The position numbers and the translations under genes were made by a program. 41,966 nucleotides of DNA from CAZPDM01 sp964585305 (lineage in GTDB: Bacteria; Planctomycetota; Uabimicrobiia; Uabimicrobiales; JABWCH01). The stretch is from contig CAZPDM010000031.1 in assembly GCA_964585305.1 (NCBI GenBank), forward strand, positions 1 to 41,966, read 5' to 3'. Of this stretch, positions 41,891-41,966 are shown piece by piece; within the stretch, counting starts at the first letter, position 1, and every line of letters starts with the position of its first letter. Under the pieces are notes generated by a model that saw only the letters and a list, made by a program, of their open reading frames with translations, did no database searches and was not told the DNA's origin.

Positions 41891-41966
41891 TCCTTTCTTA
41901 AATAGTCGTAACCATCGCTTCTGGCTAATAATTTGCAATATTTGTAGCTAATACCCTGCACTTTTC

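Noticed and set aside
1..41966. CRISPR array, tRNA or rRNA genes
   Set aside because: No regularly spaced repeats, no tRNA-like T-loop/acceptor signatures and no rRNA-like stretches were seen in any intergenic gap, all of which are under 200 bp.

Overview
The window is AT-rich chromosomal DNA from a diderm (Gram-negative type) bacterium. Evidence for an outer membrane is a complete RND/MFP/TolC-type tripartite pump, several predicted lipoproteins and exported proteins, and an O-antigen-ligase-like protein. Large signalling proteins that combine Ser/Thr kinase-like domains, TPRs, GAF and sigma-54 modules, a signal peptidase I with a long insertion, and membrane-anchored Ser/Thr kinases recall the Planctomycetota/PVC group or a similar lineage with complex signalling. 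This placement is inferred from architecture only and is low confidence. No rRNA, tRNA or CRISPR array was seen, and no intact transposase gene. Intergenic gaps are short (all under 200 bp).

Layout. 1-848 (+): 3' part of a gene for an exported coiled-coil protein, closed by an 18-bp bidirectional hairpin. 914-2236 (-): B12-binding-type radical SAM protein. 2346-8841 (-): efflux operon reading TetR regulator, TolC-like lipoprotein, membrane fusion lipoprotein, RND pump. It is driven by a near-perfect sigma-70 promoter with a palindromic operator candidate. 9036-12236 (+): HutD-like cupin, exported papain-fold-like protein and a GT39-type membrane glycosyltransferase, with strong hairpin terminators. 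12315-16945 (-): antiquitin-type aldehyde dehydrogenase and a split proton-translocating transhydrogenase (pntA1, pntA2, pntB). 17137-17949 (+): inositol-monophosphatase-like enzyme, divergent from pnt. 18056-23962 (+): likely operon of an NtrC-type regulator, 2-oxoglutarate dehydrogenase E1 (sucA), an EamA transporter and a PD-(D/E)XK-like protein. 24055-27596 (+): orphan ATP synthase epsilon-like protein and a membrane-anchored receiver-like/Ser-Thr kinase. 27679-37861 (-): six-gene run reading giant pseudokinase/sigma-54 regulator, holB, pgeF, DUF1566-like membrane protein, lepB, E2-like acyltransferase fold. 38004-41840 (-): O-antigen-ligase-like membrane protein with a very long soluble C-terminus. 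Just upstream of its start codon is a hairpin resembling the right end of an IS200/IS605-type element.

Themes. Central metabolism (sucA, pnt, ALDH7) sits beside regulatory proteins with unusual, partly degenerate catalytic modules: a pseudokinase plus degenerate P-loop on a sigma-54 activator, an E2-like protein that lost the catalytic His, and a nuclease-fold protein that lost the catalytic Lys. I see no clearly new defence or mobile system. The most unusual items are the giant sigma-54 regulator, the kinase with Ig-like and receiver-like domains, the E2-like protein, and the hairpin abutting the ligase start.
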